Source of the DNA: Lachnospiraceae bacterium UBA3282
GTDB lineage: Bacteria; Bacillota; Clostridia; Lachnospirales; Lachnospiraceae
Length of the DNA stretch: 24,273 nt
Assembly (NCBI GenBank): GCA_002361735.1
Contig: DETS01000054.1
Coordinates: 10,927 to 35,199 of the forward strand
Reading direction: 5' to 3'
Shown: positions 7,083 to 14,591 of the stretch, in pieces
Layout of the letters: the number at the start of each line of letters is the position of its first letter
Numbering within the stretch: the first letter of the stretch is position 1
The notes under the pieces: model-generated
What the model saw: the letters and a program-made list of their open reading frames with translations, nothing else
Database searches by the model: none
What the model was told of the DNA's origin: nothing
Position numbers and translations under genes: made by a program

Positions 7083-9062
7083 AATTTTCTGAAAAATTAC
7101 ATGCTGCAAACTGCGATTATCATTGTGGGTGCCGCCATTCTGACTTTGGCAGCCTTGTCTTTTGTTACCCGTTATGATAACAAATATATAGCAAAAGCAC
7201 CGCTGACACAAGACCAATTTGTGGATATTCCGGGAAGTGGCTGTTATGCACTGGCGGATGGCTGGACCCTTTATCCCGATGCCCTGCTTTCGCCGCCGGA
7301 TCTTGCCGCAGAAACAGAATCCGGGTATGCGGTGTGGGCAGGAGAGTATCCGAATCTGTCTCCTTTTCATCAGGACGGGAACCCATACGGGACTGCCACT
7401 TGGCGGCTGTTTCTGAAAGGAGACGGTATCGTCACACTCTGCCTGCCGGAACTTTTATGCGCCTCGCGTGTCTATGCAGGCGGCGAATATCTGGGAGGGA
7501 CGGGTGAGGTTTCTCCTGAAGGTTATGTGCCCTTGATTCGGGATTCTTACTATTCTTTTCCCCTTGATGGGGAGACGGAACTGGTGATTCAGACGGCAAA
7601 TTATTCGCATTATTATGGAGGAATCTGGTATGTGCCCGTCATCGGGGATGCTGACAGTGTTCATCATGCCGCAGCCGCGCGTATGCTGCTTTATGGGGGA
7701 CTCTGTGCTGCGGCGGTAACGCTTGCCTTGTTTTGTATGGCTTATTGGAGGCGCAGGAAATCCGCCGCCGATATGGTAACGTTTTATTTCGGGATGCTCA
7801 GCCTATCATTTGCGCTGCGGATCGCTTATCCTTTTTTGCGGCTGCTCGGGCTGCCTTCCGTGCGGATCTTATATGCCATTGAGGATGGGGCGGCACTTGC
7901 CGGAATCTGTTTTACCCTGCGGATCATATTTTTACTGGTGCGTTCAGAGCGCTTCAAATATCTGCAAATTGGATTGCAGGTCATCTCGCTGACAGTCTGC
8001 GTGATGAGCGTGATTCTGCCGTTGTTTGCGTTTTCCCTTTTTCCTGCTCTGGTTCCGCTCTATGGCGTCTTTCTTTCCTGGTATAAGATCATCGTGGCGG
8101 GTCTGCTCATCGGGCTGACGGTTTACGGCTGTCTGATGGGTATTCCGCATAGCGGGACGATTCTTGCCGCGGCATGTGCAAACGGTATCTGTCTCTTTTA
8201 CGGCGTTTTTTCCATCGGGAAGTATGAGCCTTTGGTGGGAGCTTATCCGGAAGAATACGGGGCGTTTTGCATGGTCATCGCCTTTGCGGTGCTGATGGTG
8301 AAAAGAAGTCACGCTATGGCGGCTGAGAATACCAGACTGCAATACCATTTGCAGGAGGAAGTGCGGGAGAAGACACAGCATTTGCAGGAGCTTCTCATGG
8401 AGAGGGGACAGTTGATCTCAGAGTTGGGACATGATATGAAATCTCCTCTGACGTCCCTTTCCAATATGGCGCAGATCATCCGCCTAAATGACATTATGCT
8501 GGATCAGGATACCCGCAGGAGAATGCTGCAGATCGAAGAACAATGCGGCATTTTATCGGAACGATTGAAGTCCATTCAGGAAATTGCCGGTCGTTCGAGC
8601 GTTTCGCTGCAGAGGGAAGATATGTTATTAAATTCGTTCCTGAACGATTTTTGCCGCGGCAGCCGCCCGATCATAGAGCTCAATGGGGCGACTTTTACGG
8701 AAGATATCACGCCGCGTCCGTGTCATGTGACGGCAAACAGGGAACAGCTTTTCCGTGCGCTGGAAAACCTGCTGTATAATGCCGCTGACTTTACGCCGAC
8801 GGATGGGGAGATCACGGTTTCCCTGCGTGCGGACGAGGACTTTGCCTATATTGTTGTTTCCGATACGGGCTGCGGCATATCGGAAGAAGATCTGCCTTAT
8901 ATTTTCCGCCGCTCTTTTACGACCAGAAGCGATCGAGGGGGACAGGGGCTGGGGCTTGCCATCACCCGCGACATTATTATGGAACACGAGGGGCGGATCG
9001 AGGTAGAATCTGAGGAAGGAAAAGGCAGCACGTTTACGATCGTGCTGCCGATATTGCAGTAA
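7074..9062 (+). CDS. Sensor histidine kinase with extracytoplasmic domain and 7TM-type membrane region
   Basis: A 662-residue sensor kinase. An N-terminal helix (about 9-29) is followed by an extracytoplasmic domain of about 170 residues rich in Trp and Tyr. Several transmembrane helices (about 200-410), in the style of 7TMR-DISM receptors, come next, then a short coiled coil (RLQYHLQEEVREKTQHLQE). The HisKA domain has the phospho-accepting His453 in ELGHDMKSPL. The HATPase domain shows N box RALENLLYNAADF, G1 DTGCGIS and G2 GQGLGLAI. It is an intact kinase, probably paired with the OmpR-type regulator at 4481. Its start is only 38 bp from the divergent surface gene, hinting that the surface protein and the kinase sensor domain belong to one envelope-sensing unit. 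The ribosome binding site is modest (AAGGCGG). The stop is 2 bp from the convergent cyclophilin stop. Confidence 0.9.
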   Translation: MKQNFLKNYMLQTAIIIVGAAILTLAALSFVTRYDNKYIAKAPLTQDQFVDIPGSGCYALADGWTLYPDALLSPPDLAAETESGYAVWAGEYPNLSPFHQDGNPYGTATWRLFLKGDGIVTLCLPELLCASRVYAGGEYLGGTGEVSPEGYVPLIRDSYYSFPLDGETELVIQTANYSHYYGGIWYVPVIGDADSVHHAAAARMLLYGGLCAAAVTLALFCMAYWRRRKSAADMVTFYFGMLSLSFALRIAYPFLRLLGLPSVRILYAIEDGAALAGICFTLRIIFLLVRSERFKYLQIGLQVISLTVCVMSVILPLFAFSLFPALVPLYGVFLSWYKIIVAGLLIGLTVYGCLMGIPHSGTILAAACANGICLFYGVFSIGKYEPLVGAYPEEYGAFCMVIAFAVLMVKRSHAMAAENTRLQYHLQEEVREKTQHLQELLMERGQLISELGHDMKSPLTSLSNMAQIIRLNDIMLDQDTRRRMLQIEEQCGILSERLKSIQEIAGRSSVSLQREDMLLNSFLNDFCRGSRPIIELNGATFTEDITPRPCHVTANREQLFRALENLLYNAADFTPTDGEITVSLRADEDFAYIVVSDTGCGISEEDLPYIFRRSFTTRSDRGGQGLGLAITRDIIMEHEGRIEVESEEGKGSTFTIVLPILQ

Positions 9063-9064
9063 AT

Positions 9065-9586
9065 TTATAATTTTTCCGGCTCCGGATAATCCACTCCGAA
9101 CGTATCGACAGTAACCGTCTGCATTACCTGATCTTCCAGCGGTCTGTCCTCATAATCGGTGGCTGTTTCAGCAATCTTATTGACATTTTCCAACCCTTCG
9201 ATCACTTTCCCAAACGCCGCATAAGCGCCGTCCAAATGGGGGCTTGTTTTGTGCATGATGAAAAACTGGCTGCCTGCGGAATCGGGGTGCATACTTCTCG
9301 CCATGGAGAGGACGCCTTCCGTGTGGTTTAAGTCGTTATCGAAGCCGTTCTGCTTAAACTCGCCCTTGATGGAGTAGCCGGGACCGCCCATGCCGGTCCC
9401 CTCGGGATCGCCGCCTTGGATCATAAAGCCCTTGATGACGCGGTGAAAGATCAGACCGTCATAGAATTTTTGGTTGATCAGGCTGATGAAATTATTGACG
9501 GAGGTCGGCGCGATCTCTGGATAAAGTTCCGCCTTGATCACGTCGCCGTTTGCCATGGTGAAAGTTACGATGGGATTGTTTGCCAT
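9065..9586 (-). CDS. Cyclophilin-type peptidyl-prolyl cis-trans isomerase
   Basis: A 173-residue single-domain cyclophilin that speeds cis-trans isomerisation of prolyl bonds during protein folding. Conserved motifs are IFHRVIKGFMIQGGDP with catalytic Arg49, GSQFFI (105-110) and AYAAFGKVIEG (121-131). The Trp that contacts cyclosporin in eukaryotic enzymes is replaced by the bacterial-type SPHLDGAY. There is no signal peptide, so it is cytoplasmic. AAAGG precedes the ATG at a somewhat long spacing. It has its own promoter and converges with the histidine kinase, 2 bp between stops. It appears monocistronic. Family assignment is secure; the symbol ppiB would be a family-level guess. Confidence 0.95.
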   Translation of the reverse strand: MANNPIVTFTMANGDVIKAELYPEIAPTSVNNFISLINQKFYDGLIFHRVIKGFMIQGGDPEGTGMGGPGYSIKGEFKQNGFDNDLNHTEGVLSMARSMHPDSAGSQFFIMHKTSPHLDGAYAAFGKVIEGLENVNKIAETATDYEDRPLEDQVMQTVTVDTFGVDYPEPEKL

Positions 9587-9624
9587 AATGATAATTCCTT
9601 TCTTTTTTATGATAGAATATTATT

Positions 9625-9653
9625 ATTGTATAAAAAAGCAGCTGAATTGTCCA
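9625..9653 (-). promoter_or_regulatory. Cyclophilin promoter
   Basis: On the minus strand, TGGACA (9653-9648) and TACAAT (9630-9625) are exactly 17 bp apart, about 39 bp before the cyclophilin ATG. This is a good vegetative promoter and lies just past the 3' end of the LytTR regulator gene. Confidence 0.6.
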
Positions 9654-9662
9654 TGCGATACA

Positions 9663-10367
9663 TTAAAAAACGTCAAACAAAAGCTTCTTGTAACTTTCTC
9701 TGGCGCTCGCCGTGTAAGTGCGCGAGATCGGTATCAGCGTATCTTCTATATAAAACCCTTCCTTCGCCAGTTTGGTGACGTGCCGGATATTTACGATGAA
9801 ACTCTTATGACAGCGAATAAAACAGTGCTCGGTCAGTCGCGGCTGCATTTCGTCCAATTTGCCGTAAGAGGTGTGCCTTGTCCCGTCCTGCAGATGAAAG
9901 TGCAGGATATGGTTGGAGCTGGAAACATAAGAGATATCCGATTGGCGGAGTATGGTATCTTCTCCGTTAAAGGTGATTCGCAGCGTTTCCTCCGGGCGGT
10001 TGATGATGTCGGAGGTTTTCTGTAATACTTCGGTCAGAGAATTCTCCTGCACGGGTTTGATCAGATAATGAAAGGCATAGAGGTCAAAGGCTTCCCTGTA
10101 AAAGTCTTCGCTGGTCGATAAAAAGACCAGAAGGGCGTTCCTGTTCTGCGTGCGGATACGACGGGCCGCTTCCACGCCGGTTATTCCCGGCAGATAGATA
10201 TCCAACAGAAACAGATCAAATTTCCTGCCGTTTGCTTCTATATCGTGGAGCATAGATTCGGCGTCCTCGTATTCCGTTATATCGCAGAGGATATCTATTT
10301 GGCTAAGTATGTGAAGCAGATGCGCCAAATCTTTGATGTTGTCTTCACAGACTGCAATGCGGATCAT
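9663..10367 (-). CDS. LytTR-family response regulator
   Basis: A 234-residue regulator of the AgrA/ComE/LytR type. The receiver domain (1-120) has acidic residues in AVCEDN, phospho-acceptor Asp56 in FLLDIYLPG and Lys in YLIKPV. A LytTR DNA-binding domain follows (about 135-230), with IRCHKSFIVNIRHV and a C-terminal ISRTY segment typical of the family. The ATG at 10367 has AGGGAGAA just upstream. The 78 residues that could be added upstream are rejected because the receiver fold begins at this Met. The gene diverges from the GHKL kinase at 10576, its probable partner. No agrB- or agrD-like gene is present, so this is not a complete quorum-sensing operon as seen here. Confidence 0.93.
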   Translation of the reverse strand: MIRIAVCEDNIKDLAHLLHILSQIDILCDITEYEDAESMLHDIEANGRKFDLFLLDIYLPGITGVEAARRIRTQNRNALLVFLSTSEDFYREAFDLYAFHYLIKPVQENSLTEVLQKTSDIINRPEETLRITFNGEDTILRQSDISYVSSSNHILHFHLQDGTRHTSYGKLDEMQPRLTEHCFIRCHKSFIVNIRHVTKLAKEGFYIEDTLIPISRTYTASARESYKKLLFDVF

Positions 10368-10417
10368 ATACGTTCTCCCTTTTCGTGTCGTTTCATATAG
10401 TGGATGTATTTTTTCTA

Positions 10418-10447
10418 ATGATAGCATGTATGGAACTGACTTGTAAA
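10418..10447 (-). promoter_or_regulatory. Promoter of the LytTR regulator
   Basis: On the minus strand, TTTACA (10447-10442) and TATCAT (10423-10418) are 18 bp apart, with TGC directly before the -10 (extended -10). It lies about 50 bp before the regulator ATG. Confidence 0.55.
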
Positions 10448-10491
10448 TAATCAGCAGGTCTCTGTTCGGCTGATATTGATTGCAGCGGGAA

Positions 10492-10520
10492 TTGTAGTAA
10501 TTTTTATTCTGTGGTATCAT
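10492..10520 (+). promoter_or_regulatory. Promoter of the GHKL kinase
   Basis: TTGTAG (10492-10497) and TATCAT (10515-10520) are 17 bp apart, with TGG before the -10 (extended -10). The divergent regulator promoter also uses TATCAT as its -10, so the two may be co-regulated from the 208-bp gap. Confidence 0.5.
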
Positions 10521-10575
10521 ATAAAAATAATACGGACGGCGAAAAACATGGCTGGAGCGGGGCATGGAGGAACAG

Positions 10576-11874
10576 ATGATTATACTGAGGGATTTATCCA
10601 TATTTTGGGCGATGTTTCATGTTATTTTTCTGTTCCTCATGCTGTTTCGGTCGAGGTTTACCCGCAGAAAGACGATGGTGGCGGCAGTTGTGGGCATGGG
10701 TGCATTAATGGCAGCAAACGGAGTCGGTCTGGTTTTGTTTGGGATTGATGCAATTGCCAAGCTGTTCCTGTTTACCTGTTCCGTCCCCAGTTTTATTTTT
10801 TTCTATGTAATGAGTGCGGATAAACGATTTCGCTTCCTACTGTCCTTTTGTCTGGCGGATTCCACCTGTCTGTGGGTTATGGCGGTGACGACCCTGATGG
10901 ACTATTATCTTGGGGGCGGAAGTTATGTATTGATGTTTGTAAGCCGCCTGATTGCCTTTCCGTTGCTGGAATATCTGGCGTGGCGGTATTTGCGGAAACC
11001 TTATCTGGAATTGCAGAAAGAAGTGGAAAAGGGCTGGGGGACTTTTGCGGGAATGACCATGCTGTACTATATTTTGCTGGTGATAGTGGTGCAGTTTCCC
11101 ACGAATATCACGGAGCGCCCGGAGGATACGTTTCTCTGCGTGCTGGTGTTGGTTTTGATGTTGTTTAATTACGCCGCTATCTTTACGGCGCTCTATAGAC
11201 AGCTTTTGGTATATCGGGAGCAGCAGAGGGCGAGGAGCCTTTTGGAACAAAAGAATATGCTGGAAGCGCAGCTTGAGAACCAGCAGCGAATCCGTAAAAT
11301 GAAGCACGATATGAAAGGGTACACGGCAACACTTTCCGGCCTGTTGACGGACGGTAAAACGGAGGAGGCGCTGACTTATTTAAAAGGCGCAGAGGGACAG
11401 ATGGGCGTTCAGCGGGGACAGTTTTGCGAAAATCCTTATATCAATGCGGTGTTTATTCATTATGCAGAGAAATTCGAGGAAATGGAAATCGATTACAGGA
11501 TGGAGGTTCAGATCGGGGGAGAGGATCTGCCTTATATGGATTTGTGCAGCATATTGACAAACGGGCTGGAAAACGCCTGCGATGCGTTAATGGGGCTGGA
11601 AACGGAGAAGCGCGAAGTCTCTGTCCGAATGAAATATAACAGGGATCATCTTGTGATGCGGATCAGAAACAAGTGCCGGGAGGATTTGCATATGGAACAG
11701 GGAACGCTGCCTGTTACGGATAAAGAAGGCAGCGAACACGGCTTTGGCATGATTACGATAAAAGAGGCGGCACAGCGTCTGAACGGAGAGATGTTTTGTT
11801 ATACGGAAGACGGGAATTTTGTACTGGATGTCATGATTCCGTGCAGTTCGTTTCAGAGCGGCGCCGTGCAGTAA
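10576..11874 (+). CDS. GHKL-family (AgrC-like) sensor histidine kinase
   Basis: A 432-residue membrane kinase. About six transmembrane helices occupy residues 1-205, a coiled coil follows (YREQQRARSLLEQKNMLEAQ), and then the phospho-accepting His244 in KMKHDMKGY. The GHKL ATPase domain has N box LENACDAL and G box HGFGMITI near the C-terminus. This architecture is that of AgrC-type peptide sensors that pair with LytTR regulators. The second ATG (10576) is preferred because GGAGG sits five bases before it; the first ATG at 10564 has no comparable site. It diverges from its probable partner and is followed 35 bp later by a GNAT gene, likely in the same transcript. The ligand is unknown; no AgrD-like pheromone precursor is seen nearby. 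Confidence 0.9.
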   Translation: MIILRDLSIFWAMFHVIFLFLMLFRSRFTRRKTMVAAVVGMGALMAANGVGLVLFGIDAIAKLFLFTCSVPSFIFFYVMSADKRFRFLLSFCLADSTCLWVMAVTTLMDYYLGGGSYVLMFVSRLIAFPLLEYLAWRYLRKPYLELQKEVEKGWGTFAGMTMLYYILLVIVVQFPTNITERPEDTFLCVLVLVLMLFNYAAIFTALYRQLLVYREQQRARSLLEQKNMLEAQLENQQRIRKMKHDMKGYTATLSGLLTDGKTEEALTYLKGAEGQMGVQRGQFCENPYINAVFIHYAEKFEEMEIDYRMEVQIGGEDLPYMDLCSILTNGLENACDALMGLETEKREVSVRMKYNRDHLVMRIRNKCREDLHMEQGTLPVTDKEGSEHGFGMITIKEAAQRLNGEMFCYTEDGNFVLDVMIPCSSFQSGAVQ

Positions 11875-11909
11875 AAAGTGTGACAAATAAGAAGGCGGCG
11901 GAATGGTCT

Positions 11910-12638
11910 ATGTTGGAAACCTACCATTTTGGAAAAGATATTCTGTATGTTACGGATGAGAGAGAAGCTTATGTCTCTCTGCGGGAGAAGGGCAGTTATG
12001 TTCTGCCGTACCTGCATGAGGGTGTAAAGAGCGAGGACTTCCCGGGGGCTTCCTGGCTGGTGGAAGATTTGGAGAAGATGGACAAGGATTCTCTGGAACC
12101 GGTGTACAGACGACTGGCGGGGCTGCCGTGGGAAATTTTAGAAACCAAACGCTGCCGGGTGCGGGAGACGACGGTGGAGGATGTGGACAGTCTTTACCGC
12201 ATTTATGCGGAGTCTTCCGTCACGGAATATATGGAAGACCTTTTTGCGTACAGGGATGAGGAAATTGCTTATATCAAAGACTATATCGAGAAGGTATATG
12301 CTTTTTACGGTTATGGGATGTGGACGGTTCTGGAGAAGGAGAGCGGCGCGGTGATCGGCAGGGCAGGAATCAGCTGGCGGGAGGGTTACGATGTGCCGGA
12401 GTTGGGTTTTGTGATCGGTGTGCCCTGGCAGGGAAAGGGATTCGCGTATGAGGTCTGCGAGGCGATCCTTCGTTATGCGAAGGAGGAACTTGCTATGGAA
12501 CAGGTGCAGGCACTGGTGCAAAAGGGGAATAAAAAGTCCCTCAGGTTATGCGAAAAGCTGGGGTTTGAGCAGGACAGGGAAGTGTGGGAGGATGGCGCTT
12601 TGCATGTGCGGCTGGTGAAGGAGAAAATCACGTTGTGA
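11910..12638 (+). CDS. GNAT-family N-acetyltransferase (RimJ/RimL-like) with extra N-terminal segment
   Basis: A 242-residue protein. The GNAT domain lies at about 78-240: it opens RCRVRETTVEDVDSLY, has the acetyl-CoA-binding motif IGVPWQGKGFAYE, and ends with NKKSLRLCEKLGF, where the Asn and the KLGF end are typical. This is the class that acetylates amino groups of proteins or small molecules. The first 75 residues (LETYHFGKDILYVTDEREAY and onward) are not part of the catalytic fold and may bind the substrate. The ATG at 11910 is selected because the frame upstream overlaps the kinase gene; the AAGGCGG before it is at long spacing, so the start is moderately sure. Probably co-transcribed with the GHKL kinase. 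Substrate unknown. Confidence 0.85.
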   Translation: MLETYHFGKDILYVTDEREAYVSLREKGSYVLPYLHEGVKSEDFPGASWLVEDLEKMDKDSLEPVYRRLAGLPWEILETKRCRVRETTVEDVDSLYRIYAESSVTEYMEDLFAYRDEEIAYIKDYIEKVYAFYGYGMWTVLEKESGAVIGRAGISWREGYDVPELGFVIGVPWQGKGFAYEVCEAILRYAKEELAMEQVQALVQKGNKKSLRLCEKLGFEQDREVWEDGALHVRLVKEKITL

Positions 12639-12690
12639 TTATCTCTGCGAGTTCCGTAAAGCGAATCTTGAAGGAACAATAGGGGAGAAA

Positions 12691-12858
12691 ATGAAATCGC
12701 ACCTGTCAAATGACAAGCGCGATATCTTTGTTAATATTACGAATCCTACGCGGCTCCAGGACGGAACAACATATGACTCTGATAATATTATACACTATAT
12801 TTGTATGGCGTCAACCGATATTTTATTCGAGAGCAGTGTTTTTCGTTCGGTTTTTTAG
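12691..12858 (+). CDS. Unrecognised 55-residue ORF, possibly the 5' remnant of a longer gene
   Basis: A short ORF starting MKSHLSNDKRDIFVNITNPT with a good ribosome binding site (AGGGGAG) just before the ATG. The first 45 or so residues look like normal protein, but the last ten (ESSVFRSVF region) are antisense to the coding part of the DUF3800-like fragment on the other strand. This suggests that the original reading frame was cut and joined to foreign sequence near 12830. The local sequence is AT-richer than its neighbours. No family is recognised. It may be a translated stub or an untranslated relic. Confidence 0.45.
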   Translation: MKSHLSNDKRDIFVNITNPTRLQDGTTYDSDNIIHYICMASTDILFESSVFRSVF

Positions 12859-13050
12859 AATAGTAGCTTCACGTATCAATTTTGTGGACTTAATTTCGTC
12901 CTGCTTACCGTAAATGCTGTCTTTTAGTTTGTAAATCTGATTTGTGATTGGTTTTATATCATTTTCGTGGATGCAGACGGCAAGTAATACGGGGTTTTTG
13001 GTTGCATCGGTGGGACGTGGGTAGCCGCTTTCACCAATAAATGTAAGCAT
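12823..13050 (-). pseudogene. DUF3800-like gene, N-terminal fragment only
   Basis: A 75-codon frame starting MLTFIGESGYP and continuing DATKNPVLLAVCIHENDI, then SIYGKQDEIKSTKLIREATI, as in the beginning of DUF3800 proteins, a family often found in mobile and defence-related regions. The family's near-invariant Asp in the DESG motif is Gly here (FIGESG). Family members run to roughly 200 residues or more; this one stops after KNRTKNTALE, so most of the protein is missing. AAGGAG precedes the ATG and a TATAAT lies upstream, so the 5' end is intact. It ends against the 55-codon ORF on the other strand. Probably a deletion relic. Longer start codons upstream are rejected because that part has no family resemblance. 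Confidence 0.6.
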
Positions 13051-13116
13051 AAGTTTAAAAACTCCTTTGTAAAGTATTGTATCAATTATACTATATTGAA
13101 AGATAAAGGGGAAGTA

Positions 13117-13146
13117 TTGACGAGAGTATACGGGACGGGGTAAACT
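13117..13146 (+). promoter_or_regulatory. Candidate promoter for the EamA transporter gene
   Basis: TTGACG (13117-13122) and TAAACT (13141-13146) with 18-bp spacing lie about 75 bp before the transporter ATG. The -35 is good and the -10 is fair. Confidence 0.35.
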
Positions 13147-13219
13147 GTTTTGGATGCCCGCGAAGCATGGCAATGAACTTTGCGGGTCTGGATTGTATGA
13201 TGCGGAATTGGAGAACGTT

Positions 13220-14161
13220 ATGAAAAAACCAACGATAAGTATGAAAACCCGCAACTCCATGCTCCTGCTGCTTACTGCCTTGGTCTGGGGCGTGGCTTTT
13301 GTAGCGCAGAGGCAGGGCGGCGCTGCAGCGGGCCCCTATACCTTTAACTGCATCCGCTCTTTTCTGGGCGGGCTGGTGCTTTTGCCGGTGATCGCTTTTT
13401 TGGACAGACATAAGGCGGGGAAAAAGCCGCAGTCAAAAGAGGAGCGGCGCAGGCTGTCGCTTGGCGGTGCTCTTTGCGGGCTGATTTTGTTTGTGGCAAG
13501 CACCTTCCAGCAGATGGGCATGTATTACGGGACTACAGCGGGCAAGGCGGGATTTTTGACGGCGTGCTATATCCTGCTGGTGCCTGTGTTAGGGATTTTT
13601 CTTGGGAAAAAATGCGGCTGGAATGTATGGGTCAGCATTCCGGTGGCGGTGATCGGACTTTATTTTCTCTGTCTGACTGAAAAGGTTTCCCTTCAATTGA
13701 GTGACGGATTGGTACTTTTATGTGCGGTATGCTTTTCCGTGCACATTATGGTGGTGGACTATTTTTCGCCGCTGGTAGACGGGGTGCGCATGGCATGTAT
13801 CCAGTTTTTGATCTGTGGAGTGTGGGGGATGTTTCCGATGATTGCCGTGGAGATACCGCAAATGGGTCCTGCGGCATGGCTGCAGTCACTGGGGAGCATT
13901 GACGTGTGGATCCCGATTTTATATGCGGGTTTTATCTCCTGCGGCGTGGGTTACACGCTGCAGATCGTAGGGCAAAACGGGGTGAATCCTGCCATTGCCT
14001 CTCTGCTGATGAGTCTGGAATCGGTCTTTTCCGTGCTGGCGGGTATGGTGATTTTGCATGAGACCATGACGGGGCGGGAAGTTCTGGGGTGCGTGCTGGT
14101 GTTTGCGGCGGTGATTTTTGCGCAGCTGCAGTTTGATAGAAACAGGCAGAATAAAGAATAG
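13220..14161 (+). CDS. EamA/DMT-superfamily transporter
   Basis: A 313-residue integral membrane protein with ten predicted helices in two homologous EamA halves (about 12-145 and 155-305). Conserved features are ALVWGVAFVAQRQG at the first helix, an FNCIRSFLGG motif in helix two, and SLLMSLESVFSVLAG with LHETMTGREVLGCVLV at the end, as in DMT-family metabolite exporters. The start at 13220 has GGAGAA six bases upstream, and the protein then begins with a short basic segment before helix one. An in-frame ATG 22 codons earlier would add unlikely polar residues. Substrate unknown; relatives export amino acids, nucleobases or other metabolites. It is followed by a separate promoter for the small gene at 14251. 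Confidence 0.92.
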   Translation: MKKPTISMKTRNSMLLLLTALVWGVAFVAQRQGGAAAGPYTFNCIRSFLGGLVLLPVIAFLDRHKAGKKPQSKEERRRLSLGGALCGLILFVASTFQQMGMYYGTTAGKAGFLTACYILLVPVLGIFLGKKCGWNVWVSIPVAVIGLYFLCLTEKVSLQLSDGLVLLCAVCFSVHIMVVDYFSPLVDGVRMACIQFLICGVWGMFPMIAVEIPQMGPAAWLQSLGSIDVWIPILYAGFISCGVGYTLQIVGQNGVNPAIASLLMSLESVFSVLAGMVILHETMTGREVLGCVLVFAAVIFAQLQFDRNRQNKE

Positions 14162-14168
14162 GACAGGC

Positions 14169-14197
14169 TTTACACTGATTGACGCATCCGTTATAAT
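14169..14197 (+). promoter_or_regulatory. Strong promoter for the 59-residue gene
   Basis: TTTACA (14169-14174), 17 bp, then a perfect TATAAT (14192-14197). It lies directly after the EamA stop and about 54 bp before the small gene's ATG. A near-consensus vegetative promoter. Confidence 0.65.
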
Positions 14198-14250
14198 AAA
14201 AATGGTTGATGCTGTCGCAATTTCCTAATGGTAGAAAAAGGGGTGAAAGG

Positions 14251-14430
14251 ATGGTACAGGAGATGACAGAAAAAGAACTGATTACCGTGACAATTGATAA
14301 TTATATGAATTTGCAACGGATTAAAAAGGCAAATGGAGATACGGTCAATAAGGAGCTGGATTACCAACTGAGAGGGTTGGTTGCCAAGTTATCCAGTCTG
14401 GGTGTCAATGTTGAAGATTTGACACTGTAA
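14251..14430 (+). CDS. Conserved-looking small protein, 59 residues, unknown function
   Basis: A small soluble protein starting MVQEMTEKELITVTIDNY and ending GVNVEDLTL, mostly predicted helical, without a signal peptide, Cys residues or a recognised domain. GGGGTGAA lies just before the chosen ATG. Earlier Met codons at 14206 lack a site, and the Met four codons later would have its AGGAG directly abutting it. A near-consensus promoter immediately upstream argues that it is a real gene with its own transcript. The amtB promoter starts about 60 bp downstream. No family assignment can be given. Confidence 0.6.
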   Translation: MVQEMTEKELITVTIDNYMNLQRIKKANGDTVNKELDYQLRGLVAKLSSLGVNVEDLTL

Positions 14431-14460
14431 AAACGGAATGGGGGAAAAGATTGTATTTAA

Positions 14461-14470
14461 TTGTATACAA
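14461..14470. promoter_or_regulatory. Palindromic operator candidate upstream of the ammonium channel gene
   Basis: TTGTATACAA is a perfect 10-bp palindrome, extendable to 13 of 14 bases as AATTGTATACAATA. It is centred about 63 bp before the predicted transcription start, where activators often bind. A second half-match (TTTATACAA) lies 12 bp further on. Confidence 0.35.
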
Positions 14471-14493
14471 TAATACATTTATACAAAATACGC

Positions 14494-14522
14494 TTGACAT
14501 GGAAAAATGACGGTGCTACAAT
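14494..14522 (+). promoter_or_regulatory. Promoter of the AmtB-PII gene
   Basis: Consensus TTGACA (14494-14499), 17 bp, TACAAT (14517-14522) preceded by TGC (extended -10). The predicted start near 14529 is about 63 bases before the ATG, just ahead of a leader hairpin. Confidence 0.75.
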
Positions 14523-14537
14523 CCAAGTCATAAAAGC

Positions 14538-14570
14538 AAAGGCGCTTTGAGGAAACTCAAGGCGCTTTTT
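14538..14570 (+). terminator. Terminator-like hairpin in the leader of the AmtB-PII gene
   Basis: AAAGGCGCTTTGAG (14538-14551), a GAAA tetraloop (14552-14555) and CTCAAGGCGCTTTTT (14556-14570) form a stem of about 14 bp with two G-U pairs, running into a T-run. It lies between the promoter and the AmtB ribosome binding site. It may end readthrough from the small gene upstream, or act as an attenuator for the channel gene. Confidence 0.7.
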
Positions 14571-14591
14571 GTATTTGAGGAGGATGAAAAA

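Noticed and set aside
9534..10025. 163-residue plus-strand ORF across the cyclophilin and LytTR genes
   Set aside because: Opposes two confident genes; no independent coding evidence.
9663..11874. Complete agr quorum-sensing locus
   Set aside because: Kinase and regulator only; no AgrB-like protease or AgrD-like short peptide ORF was found in the flanks.
13051..13260. N-terminal extension of the DUF3800-like fragment
   Set aside because: The extra 70 residues overlap the start of the EamA gene, show no family resemblance, and an internal ATG has its own RBS.
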